A stretch of DNA of 55,778 nt from NCBI GenBank assembly GCA_007134695.1, contig SLKI01000058.1, forward strand, positions 1-55,778, in the 5' to 3' direction. Positions 45,601 to 54,800 of this stretch are shown in pieces; the first letter of the stretch is position 1; each line of letters opens with the position of its first letter. The position numbers were made by a program, and so were the translations under genes. The DNA comes from Balneolaceae bacterium (GTDB lineage: Bacteria > Bacteroidota > Rhodothermia > Balneolales > Balneolaceae). The notes under the pieces are model-generated. The model did no database searches, was not told where the DNA came from, and saw nothing but the letters and a program-made list of their open reading frames with translations.

Positions 45601-47138
45601 ATGCCAAATGCGGTAAATTCACTTAGAATTGAGTTGGTATAATCTGATGAGCTCTTGGCAAATGTAATTCCAGAAAATCCTGACAAATCTACTGAATCAC
45701 CATTGGGCTGTGCAGGACTCCATTGTGCATCTGTTCCAAACCTGCCGTGATTTGCATTTTCTGTAAGATCAAAAAATGTAGTTCCGCTGCCCTCATTCAT
45801 TGGCCAATATCCGATGAGTCGATCTTCATCTCCTTTCAAGGTTTTATGCATATTCTCCTTGATTTCTGATTCAGAAAATATCCTGTTCCAGATTCGCAGT
45901 TCGCTGATGTACCCATCAAAGCTATGGCCGGTAGTTTTAGCTATTCGATATGGGCTCGAATTGTTATGAATGTGATAACTGCTTTTTGTACTCTCACTCT
46001 GCCAACTGCCATTTATTAAAAAACCCTGGTCTTCTTCTGAATTCCCTAATCGGCTATAAGTTATATGAGTCCATTCATCAAGAGGAATTTCATGCTCATG
46101 TGAATCAAGAATCCAGGTATCTACTCCGGTCACACTTACTCGCCCGGTTCCACCGGTACCCTGGCCAACTTCAATTTGAAAGCCACCTGCATCGCCGCCC
46201 AGTCGGGTAGAAAAAACTACTTGTCTAGCATCGATTCTCGAAGGGTTAACCCAGAACTCGATCGAAAAAAATTCGGTAAAATCAAGTGGATTTCTCTGGT
46301 TTATTTCAGCATACGTCTCATCGCCGTTAAGATTTATCGAATATAATGCATCGGCATTGGAGTAAGGGTGAGAATTTTCATTCCATGCGATTCTAATCAG
46401 TTCGCCAACTTGATTGCCGTTGCCTGTTGCGTCGGACGGTTTGTCTGAGCCTTCATTCATAGGCCAATAACCGATCAAACCGGATTCATTCCCTTGTAGT
46501 GGAGAAAACATACTGGATCTGATCTCCTTTTCAGACCGCTCGGATTGCCAAATTCTCAATTCATCCAAATACCCCTGGAAACTTGACTGAGTGCTTTTTC
46601 CCAACAAAAAAGGCATCGGATAATTTTCAATGGTATAGGAGGATGAATCTGCCGCATCTACTGAATGTCCATTTACATACATAGTTTGATCACCGGGGCC
46701 ATCACCAGTCCTTACATATGCAACATGATTCCATTCATTTTCTCGAATTGTATTTGATTCTGACTTGAAGATCCATGTATCGACTCCAGTTACGGTAATT
46801 GCCTTGTCGTCAATCTCAATTTGAAAGCTGCCTCTACCAGTGCGATTCCTTGTCGAGAAAACAGATCTTCTTCCGGAGAGATGTTCTGGATAGATCCAAA
46901 ATTCTACTGTAAATGGTTCCGTGAAATCAAAAACAACTTCTTGATTGATTAATGTAGAGGATTCTGGACTCCAAAAGTGTAGAGAGTGACCCGTGGAGCT
47001 TGTTGAAGAAACCGAACCATCCTGCATAAGCTGTGCATATGAACTTTCTATTGTACAGATCAGGCACAGAAGTAATCCTGCAGTCAGGATCGTAACTGTA
47101 TAGTGAGTGGTTGTTTTTTTAATGAAAGTTGATTTCAT
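42684..47138 (-). CDS. Giant exported LamG protein with ~67-aa repeats of unknown family
   Basis: A 1484-aa surface or secreted protein. A signal peptide is followed by two LamG/jellyroll domains (about 65-225 and about 265-440; each has EFWIYP- or EFWVNP-type starts, GVDTWI, an NEWNHVAY-type motif and an ELRIW end). Residues about 500-845 are five aligned units of about 67 aa, described separately. The remainder is beta-rich. It includes IRIKASVDMGAYRT and a long region up to about 1350, and near the end an SdrD-like segment (RRVFIDANGNGSFDVVSTGG, with GQDGRFSIFNVENGKHEL) that closes the protein. No T9SS signal is present on this protein, although the co-transcribed partner has one. It is AT-rich relative to its neighbours and divergent from a hybrid two-component regulator. 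LamG domains usually bind glycans or other surface ligands; the whole protein's role is unknown. Confidence 0.82.
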   Translation of the reverse strand: MKSTFIKKTTTHYTVTILTAGLLLCLICTIESSYAQLMQDGSVSSTSSTGHSLHFWSPESSTLINQEVVFDFTEPFTVEFWIYPEHLSGRRSVFSTRNRTGRGSFQIEIDDKAITVTGVDTWIFKSESNTIRENEWNHVAYVRTGDGPGDQTMYVNGHSVDAADSSSYTIENYPMPFLLGKSTQSSFQGYLDELRIWQSERSEKEIRSSMFSPLQGNESGLIGYWPMNEGSDKPSDATGNGNQVGELIRIAWNENSHPYSNADALYSINLNGDETYAEINQRNPLDFTEFFSIEFWVNPSRIDARQVVFSTRLGGDAGGFQIEVGQGTGGTGRVSVTGVDTWILDSHEHEIPLDEWTHITYSRLGNSEEDQGFLINGSWQSESTKSSYHIHNNSSPYRIAKTTGHSFDGYISELRIWNRIFSESEIKENMHKTLKGDEDRLIGYWPMNEGSGTTFFDLTENANHGRFGTDAQWSPAQPNGDSVDLSGFSGITFAKSSSDYTNSILSEFTAFGIQIDGDGLTLSYHADQDEFKLFGNATASFDGHQVEVSLGSSSDPGLIIKDDELESLQMGITADFSLHDLSVVPDHLTLKYNSGRDEYQIFGSLSIELDEEKVSASMGSESDPGVVIEDGKIEQLNISLDSDLTVYGLEMTTDDLTLEYNRNDNEYQIYGGFSFKLEEHEVKATLGTESNPGLLIEKGSVKQVNIGITENFSLAGLEIDTDNLGMEWKKVDDEDQYHIYGSADFKVDGESMGADFGSTSKPGIVVHDGHLKKLDVAINSNLHLGNITFITKELRIDYDTDAKHIYVTGEVEIEEVFELKVDMGSGGSEGLIIDVSGSEPRFKIEDLTIEIDHADLGTIDLKKFVLKFNEHGITESDVNVVIPSGTEIGAKITFEGDPVKIESIAIDYYATQLEDAIEVYEGIQIAYLKGAVKNLGTPHKLEVEGDIDIIYGEGYTIDGISATILKTGAKATITSSELRIKASVDMGAYRTGDAPGDWHHLLGHGSILFVVYFDQAKAGADLTIEFPQDFSFIKMDGGLTLSKGNLDFLDKVTFIIPSIAGWPFKGKKLGGVDGAVRLKPHDPRGSYLAAWATVSVLGHHYTKGVVYYPYTKHAKVIGSSGISHVKHYIHQDGAKALTDVGGAANSQAVHTIEIEKPVPNYSIIEAKWHQQVDSVYATVVGPEGFYDLTRIKVKSENDINSMPDFEAEFTSDLVVNDSLATFILNTQSMIGEEGGKGSTENYPTLSPGRYQVVLSFPNQAPDSTQVIAYNNWQPPEIQLVSSGNRKNNYDIDLEYWSALPDSTMISVFVNDTTSTNSGRLIEHLYPEDFDINNNGSKSLEYTPDFVPQSDSLYFYASIDDGKNRPVITPISSPHYHQADISGKISFPPEADSLNQGRRVFIDANGNGSFDVVSTGGIEAFGITGQDGRFSIFNVENGKHELRIILPGGYRIKQTENRYGHIEVDYDGTPVDLNIEIESYMEGEE
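44605..45630 (-). repeat. Five ~67-residue repeats within the LamG protein
   Basis: The units begin with a helix or strand followed by DxLTLxYxxxxxEYxIxG, then a short core strand, then Sxx-G(T/S)ESNPGxxI and a DxKI-type end (for example GSESDPGVVIEDG, GTESNPGLLIEKG, GSSSDPGLIIKDD). Five units align over about 205 bases each; a sixth, weaker one may continue to about residue 900. Sequence divergence is too large for recent duplication. I do not recognise the fold. Confidence 0.7.
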
Positions 47139-47484
47139 GAATTTCCTTATTAATCAGTTTTCATTGATCCAGGCTCCTGATCAGTTTTATAACCAGATGC
47201 AATGTCACCCTCTTCCAGCATAGCCCGTAATGCTCCCACCTCCTTTTTAGACGAAGAGTGATTCCAGTTACGCGAGTGATTCAATTTACGCTGCATTTGT
47301 CTGGGTGAATCGGGTTTATCACTACCAGATTTATTTACTTTTTTATTTGGCAATACGATCTCATTTAAAGTTTCAGAACTGTTTGCAGAACAATAAGAAA
47401 CAAGTGGCAAGGGGTGTTATCAAAAATGATGTATTTGTTTTAGATGAGGATGAGAATCCGGTTTTAATTATATTATATTTAAGT
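47139..47484. other. 346-base divergent region between the LamG operon and the regulator
   Basis: The sequence is AT-rich, with long runs of A/T between 47300 and 47380 and ATTATATTATATTTAAG at 47467-47483, and should hold promoters for both directions. The longest open frame in it (minus, TTG start) has no recognisable product. I see no strong inverted repeat. Confidence 0.45.
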
Positions 47485-50400
47485 ATGTACTATTCATGCA
47501 TTTATAACTTTGCGGCGGCTATATTAGCCGGGGTCAGGATTATCAAAAAGCGAATATGGTTTTTGATATCCCTTCTTACTTTCATATCAGGGGTTTGGGA
47601 GACTAGCTATGCTCAGGTAAATCTGATGGATCACCGATACGTGGTTGATTCCTGGGGTATTGAAGAGGGCCTTCCAGTAAATAATGTGGTACGGTTATTA
47701 CAATCTGAACAAGGGTACCTCTGGTTTACCACCTATGATGGACTTGTCCGGTTTGACGGGCTTCAATTCAAAATCTATCAGACTGAAGAGTATCCCGGTT
47801 TGCCGAGTAACCGTTTGATTAACCTTCATGAAGCCCCGGATGGATCGCTGTGGATGGAAACCGAACAACAATTTCTTGTCAAATTACAGGATGGTGCATT
47901 CCACCATATGCGTGAAGAGGACGGTTTGAACGGAGAGATTAATTTTGGCACTCACCAGGATTACCGGGGGGATTTATGGTTTGCTCTGGACGAGGGAATC
48001 AGTGTGTATAAAAACGGGAAATTAACCCCCTTTCATCCCGACAGAATTACAGGAAGTGTAGACCGTATTTTTTTACAGAAGGATGACACTGTATGGCTCA
48101 GGCAAAGAGAGTCGGGGCAGGTCTATCGCTTCTATAACGGGAAGCTTGAACACAGTTTCTCCGATCACATGCAAAACTTTTTGCCTTTTTATGAAGATGA
48201 AACCGGCCGACTCTGGATTGGCAGTGGGACAGATATCTATTATTTCGAAAATGAATCTCTTCACCTCTACACATCACTAGAACCGGAAGCCAGGGAGGCA
48301 ATATCAATAAGCAGTGACACCGATGGTGTGATCTGGATTTTCTCTTACAACAATGGGTTTTATCAGCTCCAAAATGGAGAAGCTGTGCATTTTGGGGATT
48401 CTGAAGGCGAAATTTATTCCTTTTCAAAGTCTTTTCACCTTGATAATCAAGAACAGTTCTGGATGTTCTCACACCAGGGGGTATGGCACAATCAGCAAAA
48501 AGTGTTGGAAGTAGAGAATGGAATTAGCAGCCATTTATTCGACCTCGAGGGTAATATCTGGATTGGAACGACCAATGACGGACTCATCAGAATTAAACCG
48601 AACCCTTTTGTGATATACAGCGCAGAAGAAGGCCTCCCGGAAAGAAATGTTTACCCGGTTCTCGAGGATCGTGATGGAACGATCTGGGTGGGTACACACG
48701 GAGGTGGAGTTGCAAAGATTAAAAACGGGGCTGTCAAAAATGTAGAGATTCTGCGGGATGAACATAGATCCTATGTAAACTCACTATATGAAACTTCCGG
48801 TGGAACTATCTATGCAAGCTTGCTGGGGGGCGGACTCTATCAAAAGTCCCCAGGTGAAACCGTTTTCAGAAAAGCGAAAGATCTGCCGCCATACGAGGGG
48901 GACATGTATGCAATGCATGAAGATGAAGATGGCAACCTGTGGCTGGGCACTAATTTCGGCCTGATTCTCCTGAAAGACGGCGAACAGTATCTGTTTGATC
49001 AGCAATGGGGATTTACGAATCACCCCGTTCGTTATTTTCTGCAAGCCCCCGACGGTTCACTCTGGATGGCTACCAACGGGGCTGGAATTGCACGGTACTA
49101 TGAGGGAGAATTGGAAATTTTCGACAGAGAGTCCGGCTTTGAAAGCAATCTAGTACGCTCACTTCATATAAGCCCCGAATCAATCCCGGAACAATACATA
49201 TTGTGGGCAGGAACTGAAGACCGGGGACTGATACGGCTGGAAATAGAGAATCATACACCCGACTTACAGAACTCAACGACCTACAACCGGCAAGCGGGAA
49301 TGCTCGACTATGTGATACACAAGATTCTGGAAGATGAAACAGGCCATTTATGGTTCAATACAAACCGCGGAATCTTTTATACCTCATTAGACCAACTCGA
49401 TAAGTATCACAGAGGAGAGATCTCAGAAATCAGAGGTATTGCTTTTAACGAAAGTGACGGCCTGCGTAACCGTGAGGGAAATGGGGGTATGCAATCGGCT
49501 GGAGTTAAAGCTTCGGACGGCAGATTTTGGCTGCCCGGCCAGGATGGAGTTGCTGTGGTTGATCCTGCCGGACAGGCAACAAATGAAAAGATTCCGGCAG
49601 TCATAATTGAAGAGCTTGAAAGTGGGCAGCGCTTAATTCCGAACCATCATTCAACGACTAAACTACTTCATAAAGATGAACGGGATTTTGAACTTCGATT
49701 TACGGCGCTCAGTTTTACCGCATCAGAAAATAACAGGTTCAGATACCGGTTGTCCGGCTATAATGACAACTGGATTGAAGCTGAAACCAGGCGTAATGCC
49801 GTATATACCAACATTCCGGCCGGAGAGTATACTTTTGAGGTAATGGGTTCTAATAATTCAGGCAAATGGAATCCTGAGCCGGCATCATTAGAGATATCAA
49901 TTGCACCCTATTTTTATGAAACAGCCTGGTTCCAATTTTTGATTGTCGGGCTATTGGGCCTGGTATTTGTAGCCGGGGTACAGTGGCGTGTAAGGGCTCT
50001 GAAAAAGCGGGAGGCAGACTTAAAGCAATTGGTAGATGAGCGTACTGAACAGCTTCAGATCGAAAAGCAGATGACCCAGAAACAAGCAGACAGCCTCAAA
50101 GAGCTGGACAATGCCAAGACTCGTTTTTTTACAAATATCAGCCATGAATTTCGAACACCGCTTACCCTTATCATGGGTCCTTTGCAGCGAATGCTCTCAT
50201 CAGAAAAAGATAAGTTTGATGGAGCTACACAAAGAGAATTTCAACGAATGCTGCGTAACAGCGACCGCCTTCTAAGGCTGATCGACCAGACTCTCGAGCT
50301 GACTCGAATTGAGCATGGTAAAATTAAACTGTCCGTGGTTAAAATTGATTTGAATAGATTTATTGAACGCTTATCAGAATTATTTGAACCGATATGCTCC

Positions 50401-51708
50401 GAAAAAAATATTGAGTTGACGTTTCAACCTTCACAATCAGAAATCGTTTTATATGCAGATCCGGACAAACTGGATATGATGGTTGCCAACCTCCTTTCGA
50501 ACGCTATTAAATTTACTCCCTCAGGCGGTTCAGTGAAAATTGAAATTAAAAGCATCAGCGATTCGATTGGGATTGAGGTAACCGACAGCGGAGTTGGAAT
50601 ATCTGATGCGGAAATTGATAATATATTTGACCGCTTTTACCAGGTAGATTCTACAGAAACTCGAACTCAAGAGGGATCGGGAATTGGGCTATCATTGGTC
50701 CATGAATTTGCAGCTCTGCATAAAGGTGAACTTTTCGTAGAGTCAGAGAAAGGAGCAGGGTCAACGTTTACCCTGAAGTTCAAAAAAGGAACAGGTCATT
50801 TTTCTAACGAAGTCCTGGCTGATACGGGAAATCATTCTTTTTTGTACGACCGGTATGTTAAGGATACTGATGGAAGTGATTTTTCAGGACAACACAGCTC
50901 GCATTATCAGGCTGAGCCCGTCAATTTGCCCGGTAAGGCAGATGATCGGCCCGATACAGACGATCAGACCACAATTTTGGTAGTTGAAGACAACCAGGGA
51001 TTGCGATCCTACATATCCGGTGAGTTGAGAACTTCGTATAGGGTAATTGAAGCTGAAAATGGATTAGACGCTTTAGGGAAGGTAAAAACCGACCTGCCGG
51101 ACCTTGTCATTGCCGATATTATGATGCCAGAGATGGACGGGGTAACGTTCAATCGCAAGCTAAAAAAGAATGCCGAAACCGCTTCGATACCGGTTATATT
51201 TTTAACTGCCAAAGCATCCAAAGAGAATGTTCTGACCGGCCTGAATGAAGGGGCTGATGATTATCTTACCAAACCATTTGATCCACAGATTCTACAAGCG
51301 CGGGTGCATAATTTAATCGAATCCCGATTCAGGATTCGAAATCTATTACTGAAAAATGATGTCCCGAAAAAGGAGCTGACGGAAAATGAAAGCCCAACCG
51401 ATCCATTTTTGGAAAAAGTGATCCGAATCATTTCCGAAAATTATACCGATCCTGATTTTAATGTTACCAGATTATCCGAGAAGCTTTACCTCGACAGAAG
51501 CCAGGTATTACGAAAAATGAAGGAGCGAGCTGGAATAACGCCCGGGGAGCAGATCAAAAAAATCCGAATGGAAAAAGCAAAGTCCTTACTAGTTGAAAAA
51601 GCGGGGACTATATCGGAGATAGCCTACGGCACCGGCTTCAAGAGCCTTTCCTATTTTAGTTATGTTTTCAAGAAATATTATGGTGTGCCGCCTTCAAATT
51701 TTCTGTAA
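47485..51708 (+). CDS. Hybrid two-component regulator (propeller, histidine kinase, receiver, AraC-type HTH)
   Basis: A single-chain signal-transduction protein of the HTCS type that Bacteroidota use to sense glycans or other external ligands. From the ATG at 47485 it is 1407 aa. It has a signal/anchor, Reg_prop propeller blades (GNIWIGTTNDG, GTIWVGTHGGG, GSLWMATNG) over about 50-690, a Y_Y_Y domain (NIPAGEYTFEVMGSN), and a transmembrane helix (LIVGLLGLVFVAGVQW). Next come the HisKA domain with phospho-His887 in ISHEFRTP, a HATPase domain (NLLSNAIKFTPSGG, TDSGVGIS, GSGIGLSLV), a receiver with Asp1211 in IADIMMPEMDG, and an AraC helix-turn-helix (GFKSLSYFSYVFKKYYGVPP) at the end. The longer ORF from 47305 has no sensible signal. 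It faces the LamG operon and is the obvious candidate to control it. Confidence 0.93.
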   Translation: MYYSCIYNFAAAILAGVRIIKKRIWFLISLLTFISGVWETSYAQVNLMDHRYVVDSWGIEEGLPVNNVVRLLQSEQGYLWFTTYDGLVRFDGLQFKIYQTEEYPGLPSNRLINLHEAPDGSLWMETEQQFLVKLQDGAFHHMREEDGLNGEINFGTHQDYRGDLWFALDEGISVYKNGKLTPFHPDRITGSVDRIFLQKDDTVWLRQRESGQVYRFYNGKLEHSFSDHMQNFLPFYEDETGRLWIGSGTDIYYFENESLHLYTSLEPEAREAISISSDTDGVIWIFSYNNGFYQLQNGEAVHFGDSEGEIYSFSKSFHLDNQEQFWMFSHQGVWHNQQKVLEVENGISSHLFDLEGNIWIGTTNDGLIRIKPNPFVIYSAEEGLPERNVYPVLEDRDGTIWVGTHGGGVAKIKNGAVKNVEILRDEHRSYVNSLYETSGGTIYASLLGGGLYQKSPGETVFRKAKDLPPYEGDMYAMHEDEDGNLWLGTNFGLILLKDGEQYLFDQQWGFTNHPVRYFLQAPDGSLWMATNGAGIARYYEGELEIFDRESGFESNLVRSLHISPESIPEQYILWAGTEDRGLIRLEIENHTPDLQNSTTYNRQAGMLDYVIHKILEDETGHLWFNTNRGIFYTSLDQLDKYHRGEISEIRGIAFNESDGLRNREGNGGMQSAGVKASDGRFWLPGQDGVAVVDPAGQATNEKIPAVIIEELESGQRLIPNHHSTTKLLHKDERDFELRFTALSFTASENNRFRYRLSGYNDNWIEAETRRNAVYTNIPAGEYTFEVMGSNNSGKWNPEPASLEISIAPYFYETAWFQFLIVGLLGLVFVAGVQWRVRALKKREADLKQLVDERTEQLQIEKQMTQKQADSLKELDNAKTRFFTNISHEFRTPLTLIMGPLQRMLSSEKDKFDGATQREFQRMLRNSDRLLRLIDQTLELTRIEHGKIKLSVVKIDLNRFIERLSELFEPICSEKNIELTFQPSQSEIVLYADPDKLDMMVANLLSNAIKFTPSGGSVKIEIKSISDSIGIEVTDSGVGISDAEIDNIFDRFYQVDSTETRTQEGSGIGLSLVHEFAALHKGELFVESEKGAGSTFTLKFKKGTGHFSNEVLADTGNHSFLYDRYVKDTDGSDFSGQHSSHYQAEPVNLPGKADDRPDTDDQTTILVVEDNQGLRSYISGELRTSYRVIEAENGLDALGKVKTDLPDLVIADIMMPEMDGVTFNRKLKKNAETASIPVIFLTAKASKENVLTGLNEGADDYLTKPFDPQILQARVHNLIESRFRIRNLLLKNDVPKKELTENESPTDPFLEKVIRIISENYTDPDFNVTRLSEKLYLDRSQVLRKMKERAGITPGEQIKKIRMEKAKSLLVEKAGTISEIAYGTGFKSLSYFSYVFKKYYGVPPSNFL

Positions 51709-51828
51709 CAGTTCAGGTACGGGGACATTTACCGGATCAGGGAAATATAGGACTTCGCTTCAACATTACATCCAGACAGACGTTTGCCAACAACATCTAT
51801 CGCTCGGCAGATATTGCTCTTCACCACC

Positions 51829-54800
51829 TCAATACCCTACCCGCGTCGGCAGCGGCGGCTTCTCCCTGTGGATGTCGTCCTCATAGACCTCGAGCATCTG
51901 CAGGATCTCCTCGATCGCCCGCTCGAGCTGCGTATCCCGGCCCTCGTTGGCTGCCAGCGGATCCAGCGCCACCTCGATATCCGGCACCACACCCTCATTT
52001 TCGACCGACCAGTTGTTATCGGTATCCACAAACCGGAAGTGAGGCACCGTCATCACTCCGCCGTCAACCAGCGGCGGATTGGCAAAAATACCGATCAGCC
52101 CGCCCCAGGTACGCGTGCCCAGCAGCGGCCCGATCTCCAGCTCGCGGAACGCATACGGCAGATAGTCGCCGCCCGAGCCCGCATCCTGGTCGATCATCAT
52201 CAGCTTGGGCCCGTGCAAGCTGCCAAACGGCGTCGACGACATCATCCCGCGGCGGTAGACCCAATTCGACAGGTGCTGCCGGTTCAGGACCTCCACAATG
52301 TAATCGGCCGCCTGCCCTCCGCTGTTTGAACGCTCATCGATAATCAGTGCCTCCTTGTCGAGCTGAGCGTAGAACATCCGGTTGAAAAAGGTGTAACCGG
52401 CACCCGCCGTGTTGGGCAGATAGATATAGCCCACCCGGCCGTCGGTCGCTTCCTCAACCGCCTTTCGGTTCGACTCCACCCAGTGCCACAGGCGCAACTG
52501 GCCCTCCGAGGAGACCGGTTCCACATCGATCTCGCGGGAACCGCTGCCGTCCGCATTCTCCGACACCTCCAGCACCACCTGCTTGCCGACCGTATTCTCA
52601 AGTTCCTTGAACAGGTTGTCTGATGCGGTCAGTTCACGGCCGTTGATTCCGATAATAAACTCACCCTCATAAGCGCGGTTGCCGGGAACAGCCAGCGGCC
52701 CCTGCAGAAACGGATTCCAGGACTCGCCCGTGTAGACCCGGCTGATGCGCCAGCGATCGTTCTCGATCGAAAAATTGGCGCCCAGCAGCCCGCGCGACGG
52801 CCCGCTCTCCGAGTGCAGGTCTCCCCCGCTGACCCGGTTATGGCCGGCGTGAAGCTCGGCGATCATCTCCACCATCAGATCATTCAGCGCCTCGCGGCTG
52901 CCCACATGATCGAGCCTCGGCAGGTACTGCTCATAGACCGAATCCCAGTCGAGCTCGTGCAGGTTTTCCGCATAGAAAAAGTCGCGCTGCATTCTCCAGC
53001 CCTCGTCAAAAATCTGCCTCCACTCGGTTCTCGGGTCGATCCGCATCCGCAGGTCCCGCGTGTCGAGCGGCCGGGGCGTAATCGACCGGCCCGCTTCGGC
53101 TGTAGCCAAACCACCAAACTGCCGGATAAGCAGATGCGTGCCGTTATCGCTGATGTCGAAGCCGAACAGCCCGGTATGGACGGTCTCCCCGCTCCGCTCC
53201 TCAAAATCGAACCGGATCAGACGGTTCTCCTCGGCGCTGCTGGTTCCGGGCGCATCGACCGTCGTTCCCGGCTGGACCGAACGCTGGTAGAAAAGCGCCC
53301 CGTCGGCAGCCACACTCAGGTTACTGTAATTTCCTTTCGAGACAGGCAGAGCTACCTTTCGGTCGAGAAGCCCCTCCAGGTCGATTCCTGGAATCTCGCC
53401 TCCATCCGCACTGCTGCCGGCCGCGCTGACGGCTGAACCAGCACCACCCGCATCACCATTACCGCTTTCGCCAACCTCCTCATCACCATGCCGGATCGAA
53501 AAGGGCGTCTCCCCGTCGGCCTGCAGTACCAGTGCATAGATGCCCGCACGATAGGGCCGCTCCTGGGTCGCCATATCGAGGCCGAACTGCCGCGGTCCGC
53601 TGTTGGTGGATGCGGCAAAATAGAGATACTTGCCGTCGCGAGAGAACGCGGGCGAGGCCACATCACTCATGCCATCGCTGATGCGGTGCGACTCGCCGGA
53701 CTCAAAGTGATAGAGCTTCAAGTCCCGGAAATAGTTGGGCTGACGGAACGTATAGGCCAGCCACCGGCCGTCCGGAGAGAGCGCCAGATCATAGCCCCCC
53801 TGCCTCTGGCTCTGGGCGATCATCTCCACACGGCCGCTCTCCAAATCGATATAGTGGACCGCCTGACGGTTGTCGGTAAAGATGATGCGTCCGTGTTCGG
53901 CATCCCAGGCCTGGAGCTGGTAGAAATCCCTGCCGAGCTCCATCCGCTGCCGCTCCCTCAGCCCGGTCTGATCGGTCACCACCAGCGTCTGCCCCTCGAG
54001 CGACTCCTCGATCCAGGCCACCTGGCTGCCGTCCGGCGACCAGATCGCCGTATACTCACGAACTGCGTCGGTATTGCTCAGGTTCCGGGTGCTCCCCTCC
54101 TCCACCGGCACGGTAAACACTTCGCCCCGCGCGGTAATCACCACGCGCTTGCCGTTAGGCGACAAACGCGCCGCCTGGATATTTCCGCTCACATTCTTCC
54201 ACTCGGTGCGCAGTTGCGGCAGGTCCGGGTTGATGCGGATCGTCAGGCGCTCCACCTCCCCGCTTTGTGTGTCGAGCTCGTAGAGGTCTCCCCCGGCCGC
54301 ATAGACGATGCTGCTGCCGTGGCCATCGGCCCAGAGGATATCCCAGGTCTGCTTGTCGGTCAGCCGTTCAATCGATTCGGTATCCGGGTCGAAACGGTGC
54401 AGGTTGAGCCGCTTGTCGTGGCGGTCGGAGATAAAGTAGACCGACCCATCGAGCCAGAACGGCTGGATGTCGTTGATCCGCTCGCCGGGCACCTGCTGAA
54501 TATCGTTCTGTTCGCTGTCGAAGATGGCAACCGACGGAGTTCTGCCGCCCCGGTAGCCGCGCCATCCGGCCGATCCGCCGTAGAGGCCGTTGTAGGCCGG
54601 GCCCATCTCGATGTAGGCCAGCCGGGTTCCGGACTCATCCCACCGTCCGCGGAAATAACGCGCATCCATCTGTTTGGCCGGAGCTCCCCCCTCCACCGAT
54701 ACATGGTAGAGATGGCCGGCCCGGCCGTGATCGGTCTCGCGAGAGGAGTAGAACGCCACCTCGCTTCCGTCGGCGCTCCAGCCTGCAGCAACATCACTGC

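Noticed and set aside
47150..47410. An 86-codon open frame upstream of the LamG gene (minus strand)
   Set aside because: TTG start, no Shine-Dalgarno sequence, hydrophilic low-information product and no recognisable motif; it sits in the divergent promoter region and is more likely chance.
41125..51708. A polysaccharide utilisation locus
   Set aside because: The regulator type fits, but there is no SusC/SusD pair, glycoside hydrolase or polysaccharide lyase within the window.
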